Shown piece after piece: positions 6,593-10,825 of a DNA stretch of 10,825 nt. The position numbers and the translations under genes were made by a program. The stretch comes from Campylobacteraceae bacterium UBA1877 (lineage in GTDB: Bacteria > Campylobacterota > Campylobacteria > Campylobacterales > Campylobacteraceae), in contig DDHL01000110.1 in assembly GCA_002352945.1 (NCBI GenBank), positions 25,207 to 36,031 on the forward strand, in the 5' to 3' direction. A model generated the notes under the pieces. That model was given only the letters and a program-made list of their open reading frames with translations. It made no database searches and had not been told where the DNA came from. Each line of letters opens with the position of its first letter. Position 1 is the stretch's first letter.

Positions 6593-7577
6593 GATAGTAC
6601 CACCCAAAGCTATCTTCGCCCTTTAGCCCTTGCCAAAGGAGCCTCCACTCACTTTGTAGCTTTGGACTAAGACCCAGTTTAAACTTAGAAGATCTATAAA
6701 CTAACATCCATTTTATCGATTGGGGCATGGCAGCTAAAAGGTTTGGTCCTGCTTCAAGCATTGCAAAAGATGCATTAAAAAACCTCTCCCATGATGATTC
6801 GATATAAACTTTTCGATCCAAAACGTTAAAAAGCTCTAAATCTTTACTAAACTCTTTGCTTTTTGATAAAATCAAAACATCTGGGGCCTTGCCGTTTACA
6901 AGCCTAGCATCTAGCTTTGGATTATCAGTTCGTACCGTATTGCCGCCAATTGCTAAAAGCGAAAGCTTATCGCGCAAAGCATGCATGTGCGTTCTTGAAG
7001 CCAAACTAGAGATTGCTTTACCACTCATTACACCATTTAAACTCATTGCAATTTTAACAAAGCCAAAATGGCCTTTTTGCCACTCCTTAAATGGCCCAAT
7101 AAGCGCTTCACACTCTTTTTGCATAATATTAAGTTTTACATCAATATTTTTTGATCTTAAAAACTTGGCCCCTCCGCTTGCTTCTTGATTTGAATCCAAT
7201 ACTCCAATACAAACGCGCTTTACATGTAAAGATGCTAAAAGCATTGAACAAGGTGGCGTTGAACCATAGTGATTGCAAGGCTCAAGAGTTACATAAACTG
7301 TTGCATCTTTTAGCAAGTTATTGTGATTTTTTAAAATAAAAGCGTGTAGATCGTTTGGCTCTTTTGGGAAGCGAAATTGGGGATTTAATTTTTCTAAAGC
7401 CAGCTTAACAGCATTAAGCTCTGCATGGGCTTGTTTACTTTTTTGGTGAGCACTGATGGATAAAATAGCGCCATTTTTATCCACAATCACACATCCAACT
7501 GCGGGATTGGGATAGGTTAAGCCTTGATACGGCCAAGCCGCATCAAGTGCTAATCCCATGTAAAAGTTATCACCCAT
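6585..7577 (-). CDS. ribD: Bifunctional riboflavin biosynthesis protein RibD (pyrimidine deaminase / reductase)
   Basis: Cytoplasmic enzyme of riboflavin synthesis: it deaminates the diaminopyrimidine product of GTP cyclohydrolase II and then reduces the ribosyl side chain with NADPH. In the 330-residue protein the deaminase domain covers about 1-150, with NPAVGCVIVD (24-33), the zinc-site HAE (51-53) and PCNHYGSTPPC (100-110, zinc ligands C101 and C110). The reductase domain begins at FVKIAMSLNG (173-182) and has IGGNTVRTDNPKLDAR (210-225). Its C-terminal part is short and diverged: the usual GG before the final cofactor loop reads EAGP (275-278), and the total length is below the usual 360 or so. 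I chose ATG at 7577, whose first base is the last base of the rimP stop (TAATG), over TTG at 7583. Coupled translation with rimP is likely. Confidence 0.93.
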   Translation of the reverse strand: MGDNFYMGLALDAAWPYQGLTYPNPAVGCVIVDKNGAILSISAHQKSKQAHAELNAVKLALEKLNPQFRFPKEPNDLHAFILKNHNNLLKDATVYVTLEPCNHYGSTPPCSMLLASLHVKRVCIGVLDSNQEASGGAKFLRSKNIDVKLNIMQKECEALIGPFKEWQKGHFGFVKIAMSLNGVMSGKAISSLASRTHMHALRDKLSLLAIGGNTVRTDNPKLDARLVNGKAPDVLILSKSKEFSKDLELFNVLDRKVYIESSWERFFNASFAMLEAGPNLLAAMPQSIKWMLVYRSSKFKLGLSPKLQSEWRLLWQGLKGEDSFGWYYRE

Positions 7578-7999
7578 TACCAAATAACGTAAGTGCGCCC
7601 TTTTAAAATTTGGGCATATTTGATTAGATGGTTATCATCTTTGGACTCAACAACAATACCCTCATCTGAAGCTTCGATTAATTTTCCTTCAACTGTACCC
7701 TCAGCCGTTTTTATTCGAACATTTTCACCAATGCTATATTTATATTGGCGCGGATTTGTCAATTTTCTCTCAAGACCAGGAGAGCTCACCTCTAAAGTAT
7801 AAGGGCCAGAGACTGGAGGATCTAAATCTAAAATTGGAGATATTATATTAGTTACTTTTGTGCATAAATTTAAATCTACCCCATCTTTACTTGCAAGATA
7901 GACTCTAAAAATAGCTTTGCCGTTTTCATTGGCAACTTCAGTTCCATATAGCCAAGCTCCTGCCTCGTTTATAAGCGCTTCAAGTCTTGCTTCATTCAT
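7577..7999 (-). CDS. rimP: Ribosome maturation factor RimP
   Basis: 140 residues, normal for the family. RimP binds the 30S subunit and helps late assembly around the S12 region. The N-terminal domain (about 1-75) ends in the family's best-known stretch, YTLEVSSPGLERKL (67-80). The C-terminal SH3-like domain follows, with IGENVRIKTAEG (90-101) and LIEASDEGIVVES (107-119). The ATG is preceded by AAGGA (8005-8009) at five bases, inside the end of rbfA, and the start overlaps the rbfA stop by eight bases (ATGAATGA). The place directly behind infB and rbfA groups the gene with translation factors, though in many other bacteria rimP lies upstream of nusA-infB. Confidence 0.95.
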   Translation of the reverse strand: MNEARLEALINEAGAWLYGTEVANENGKAIFRVYLASKDGVDLNLCTKVTNIISPILDLDPPVSGPYTLEVSSPGLERKLTNPRQYKYSIGENVRIKTAEGTVEGKLIEASDEGIVVESKDDNHLIKYAQILKGRTYVIW

Positions 8000-8357
8000 T
8001 TGAGTCCTTTTTCAACTCCTCTTCTACCTTGGCAAAAAGCTCTTCTAGATGGTTCTGTTTTTCCAATTGATCATCAAATTTAAAGTGAAATTTGGGCGAT
8101 CGAAACCACCCTTCTGCTGATGCGCAAAAAAACTCTAAATGGCGAGAAACTTTATTTAATTTTTTTAAGATTTGCGCCTGCTCTTTTTGGTCAAAATACA
8201 TCTTGTCCAAGTAAACATTGGCATCATATTTGCCCTTTTTGCACTCCACATCCACAACGCATAAATTTTGCAATACAGTGTCATTTAAACTAGCCAAAGC
8301 TTCTGGAATGAGCTCTTTTAAAATACTTTGGGTTCGATGAAGTTTTACATCATTCAT
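7992..8357 (-). CDS. rbfA: 30S ribosome-binding factor RbfA
   Basis: 121 residues, typical for RbfA, a KH-like RNA-binding protein that helps mature the 5' end of 16S rRNA in the 30S subunit and supports growth in the cold. The N-terminal helix [18 protein letters not shown] (7-24) fits the family start, which usually reads RxxRV...I...L. A beta strand ending in YDANVYLD follows, then a helix, and the closing [12 protein letters not shown] matches the conserved R-x-P-x-L-x-F-x-x-D wording. The middle is diverged from enterobacterial RbfA, as is usual in this phylum. Identity rests on these features together with the position directly behind infB. The ATG overlaps the infB stop in the classic ATGA form, which implies coupling. 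Confidence 0.9.
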   Translation of the reverse strand: MNDVKLHRTQSILKELIPEALASLNDTVLQNLCVVDVECKKGKYDANVYLDKMYFDQKEQAQILKKLNKVSRHLEFFCASAEGWFRSPKFHFKFDDQLEKQNHLEELFAKVEEELKKDSNE

Positions 8358-10822
8358 AGAGTTGCTTGCTCCTCAACCTCTTTATAGCTCTCTAAATAAT
8401 CACCCTCTTTAATGTCGTTAAAATTAATAATTCCAATACCGCACTCATAACCTTTTGTTACTTCACGAACATCATCTTTAAACCGTTTTAGCGAAGAGAC
8501 ACTTCCTTCATAAATAATAACGCCATCTCTAATAACGCGAACTTTTGCACCTCTGTTGATTGTTCCATCACTTACAATACAACCTGCAATCGCTCCAACT
8601 TTAGGAACCATAAAGACCTCTTTGACTCGCGCTTGGCCAAGGTGCTCTTCGCGAACGATTGGAGCCATCATGCCGCCTAGAATTGATTTGACATCATCGA
8701 TTAAATCGTAAATAATATTGTACGTTTTAATCTCGACACCCATGCTTTTAGCTTTCTCTTTTACCATACCTGTTGGCCTGATATGAAAACCTAAAATGAT
8801 ACAGTTTTCACTAGCACTGGCTAAAGCTACATCGCTCTCGCTAACACCGCCAACTCCCGAACTGATTATATTAACCTGAGCCTCTTCATTTTTAAGTTTT
8901 TCCAAGGAGGCTTTAATTGCCTCTAATGAACCTTGTACATCAGCTTTTACAATCACTGGTAGCTCTTTAATCTCACCTTCAGCAATACGTTGGCTTAACT
9001 CATCAATAGTTACTTTAGTTGATCTTGAAAGCTCTTTTTGGCGCTGGTATTCATACCGTTTTTGGGCATATTCACGAGCAATTTTATCATTCTCAGCCCT
9101 TACTAATGTCTCTCCAGCTTCTGGAACTTCATTGAGACCTACAATGACACCAGGCTCACCTGGCTGGATCTGCTTAATAGCTTTTCCCTTGTCATCTAGC
9201 AGTGCACGCACCTTTCCATGAGCTACTCCAGCAACAACTGTATCGCCTACATGTAAAGTTCCGTTTTGCACAATAACAGTTGCTACCGGTCCGCGACCCT
9301 TTTCTAGTGAGCTTTCAATAACGACCGCTTTTGCATCCCTTTTTGGATTGGCTTTTAATTCTAAAATTTCGGCTTGGAGCAGGATAATTTCAAGCAAATC
9401 CTCAACACCATCTCCTTTTAGAGCCGATACATGTACAAACTCATGCTCTCCACCCCAATCGGTTGGCATAATGTTTAATTCACTCAATTGGGTTTTTACC
9501 ATATCTGGATTTGCTGTCTCTTTATCAATTTTATTTACCGCTACTATAATGGGCACTTTAGCGGCTCTAGCATGATCAATTGCCTCTTTCGTTTGTGGTT
9601 TTACACCATCATCTGCTGCAACGACAATAACAACAATATCAGTTACTTCAGCACCGCGAGCCCGCATTTGCGTAAAGGCTTCGTGACCTGGAGTGTCAAT
9701 AAAAGTAATCTTTTTCCCATTTTTGTTAACCATATATGCACCAACGTGCTGGGTAATTCCGCCCGATTCTCCATCAGCAACTCTTGAAGAGCGGATGTAA
9801 TCTAAAAGGGAGGTTTTACCATGGTCAACGTGACCCATAATGGTAACAACAGGCGCTCGTTCAATTAAATCAGCGCTGTCATCTTGCACTGCATCATAAG
9901 CTTTAACATAATCAAAATCATCTTGGACATTGACAGTTGTAACTTCAATACCAAATTCATCGGCTAAAATTTCAATAGCATCTTTATCTAAAAAGTCATT
10001 TTTTGTCGTCATCATTCCAAGCATGAAAAGTTTTGAAATAATCTCGCTTGGCTGTTTATTAATCTTTTCTGCAAACTCATATACCCGAATCTCTTCTGGG
10101 ATTTGAATTGATTTTACCACTTCATCAGTTCCTTTTTGTGGCCCTTTGGATGGTTTCTTTTTGCGGCGGCGCTTTTTAATGCCTCCAGAACTGTTTCCAA
10201 AGCTTGATAAGTCACGGTTGTGCCCCGCAACCTGTTGAGTTGTATCGTTTCGTTTCTTCAATGCTGGTTTTGGAGCCTCAGGTTCTGGTTTAATTGTCAA
10301 ATCTGGCAATACAACCATCTCCTCTTCTTGGTCAATACTAACCTCTCCTAATTCACGATCTGCTAATAGATCAATCTTCTCTACGTTTTCTTTTTTACTT
10401 GTAGGAGTCTTTTTAGCTTTTTTCTTCTTCTTAGTTGTCTCAATTGGTTCGCTTTTAGTATTAAAAATCGATTCAAGAGTAGTTGGAATTGTATTTTTCA
10501 AAGACTCAGTAGGCTTAGTGATTGCTGGTTTTTTAGCAGGCTCTGCTTTTTTCTTCTTCACAATAACCAAACCGCGACGCTTTTTCAAGCTAGCTTGCGC
10601 TAAACTCTCACCCGAAGTAACTCCACTTTTTTTAGCCGTCTTTGCTTTAACAGGTTCACTTTTAGAGGTTTGTTCTGTCTCTTTTGTCTCTTTCTTAACA
10701 CTCTCTTTAGCAGCTTGTTTAACCTTCTCTTTTGGCTTAGGTTGAACTGGCGCTTCTTCGCTTTTAGCCTCTTTTTCTTTTAGAGGTTTTTTTGGCTCTT
10801 TTAAAGCAGCGCTTTGCTCTTT
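8354..10822 (-). CDS. infB: Translation initiation factor IF-2 (5' end not in window; in-frame stop at the edge)
   Basis: IF2 is the GTPase that places initiator fMet-tRNA on the 30S subunit and promotes 50S joining. The frame gives 822 codons. The first part (10822 to about 10100) is a long Lys/Glu/Ala/Pro-rich linker with several K4-K5 runs, typical of the variable N-terminal region. An IF2_N fold follows (about 10096-9941: [20 protein letters not shown]). The GTPase domain has GHVDHGKT (9835-9812), DTPGHEAF (from 9697), NKID (9535-9524) and a SALKG element. Domains II-IV, with the fMet-tRNA-binding C-terminus, end at [12 protein letters not shown]. No ATG, GTG or TTG occurs in frame between 10822 and TTG at 10588, and that TTG has no Shine-Dalgarno, so the natural start must lie further upstream. 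Yet the last three bases (10825-10823) read TAA in this frame. I treat the gene as 5'-incomplete or frameshifted, not as starting at 10588. Confidence 0.93.
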   Translation of the reverse strand, partial: KEQSAALKEPKKPLKEKEAKSEEAPVQPKPKEKVKQAAKESVKKETKETEQTSKSEPVKAKTAKKSGVTSGESLAQASLKKRRGLVIVKKKKAEPAKKPAITKPTESLKNTIPTTLESIFNTKSEPIETTKKKKKAKKTPTSKKENVEKIDLLADRELGEVSIDQEEEMVVLPDLTIKPEPEAPKPALKKRNDTTQQVAGHNRDLSSFGNSSGGIKKRRRKKKPSKGPQKGTDEVVKSIQIPEEIRVYEFAEKINKQPSEIISKLFMLGMMTTKNDFLDKDAIEILADEFGIEVTTVNVQDDFDYVKAYDAVQDDSADLIERAPVVTIMGHVDHGKTSLLDYIRSSRVADGESGGITQHVGAYMVNKNGKKITFIDTPGHEAFTQMRARGAEVTDIVVIVVAADDGVKPQTKEAIDHARAAKVPIIVAVNKIDKETANPDMVKTQLSELNIMPTDWGGEHEFVHVSALKGDGVEDLLEIILLQAEILELKANPKRDAKAVVIESSLEKGRGPVATVIVQNGTLHVGDTVVAGVAHGKVRALLDDKGKAIKQIQPGEPGVIVGLNEVPEAGETLVRAENDKIAREYAQKRYEYQRQKELSRSTKVTIDELSQRIAEGEIKELPVIVKADVQGSLEAIKASLEKLKNEEAQVNIISSGVGGVSESDVALASASENCIILGFHIRPTGMVKEKAKSMGVEIKTYNIIYDLIDDVKSILGGMMAPIVREEHLGQARVKEVFMVPKVGAIAGCIVSDGTINRGAKVRVIRDGVIIYEGSVSSLKRFKDDVREVTKGYECGIGIINFNDIKEGDYLESYKEVEEQATL

Positions 10823-10825
10823 TTA

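Noticed and set aside
6856..7188. Plus-strand 110-residue frame opposite ribD.
   Set aside because: The minus-strand frame has clear RibD motifs throughout, and the antisense frame has no ribosome site or recognisable domain.
9488..9787. Plus-strand 99-residue frame opposite the IF2 GTPase domain.
   Set aside because: It lies antisense to a highly conserved coding region and carries an odd Asn/Ile run typical of a shadow frame.
10140..10460. Low-complexity Lys-rich runs that might look like a repeat array.
   Set aside because: They are irregular codon runs in the variable linker of IF2, with no repeat unit or spacer pattern.
10586..10588. TTG at 10588 as the start of infB.
   Set aside because: The reading frame continues upstream with IF2-like linker sequence, and no Shine-Dalgarno stands at a usable distance before this TTG.
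10518..10745. Plus-strand 75-residue frame opposite the start of infB, rich in Phe, Leu, Ser and Ala.
   Set aside because: It is the antisense shadow of the Lys/Glu-rich IF2 linker, with no start signals or domain.

Overview
The window is AT-rich (under about 40% GC by eye) and reads as chromosomal DNA from a Campylobacterota (epsilonproteobacterial) bacterium. I base this on the run infB-rbfA-rimP-ribD and the pair ubiE-xseA on one strand, on a phased T-tract promoter of the kind described in Campylobacter, and on the wording of several proteins. I infer a free-living, Sulfurimonas/Sulfurovum-like lineage, but the sequence does not fix the genus.

Layout from right to left (minus strand): infB (cut by the right edge), rbfA, rimP, ribD and a TauE/SafE-type membrane protein form one tightly packed unit. 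Its four junctions overlap by 4, 8, 1 and 8 bases. Next comes a single plus-strand gene for a periplasmic di-haem cytochrome c peroxidase. It has its own promoter and a hairpin terminator that abuts the stop codon of the converging TauE/SafE gene. Left of it, and divergent from it, a second minus-strand unit runs MFS transporter, CYTH-CHAD protein, ubiE, xseA (cut by the left edge).

Functionally, the right block is translation initiation and ribosome maturation (IF2, RbfA, RimP) with a riboflavin step (RibD) and an anion permease behind it. The peroxidase is a stand-alone periplasmic H2O2 detoxification or respiration gene. The left block joins an exporter, a triphosphate/polyphosphate-type protein, the last methylation of menaquinone, and the large subunit of exonuclease VII.

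No tRNA, rRNA, CRISPR array, insertion sequence or phage gene is visible, and I found no convincing undescribed multi-gene system. The points most worth a second look are an in-frame stop at the right edge of the infB frame next to an A5 run, the organised AT-rich control region of the peroxidase gene, the CYTH-CHAD protein within the left unit, and several start sites where the longest ORF is probably not the real one.
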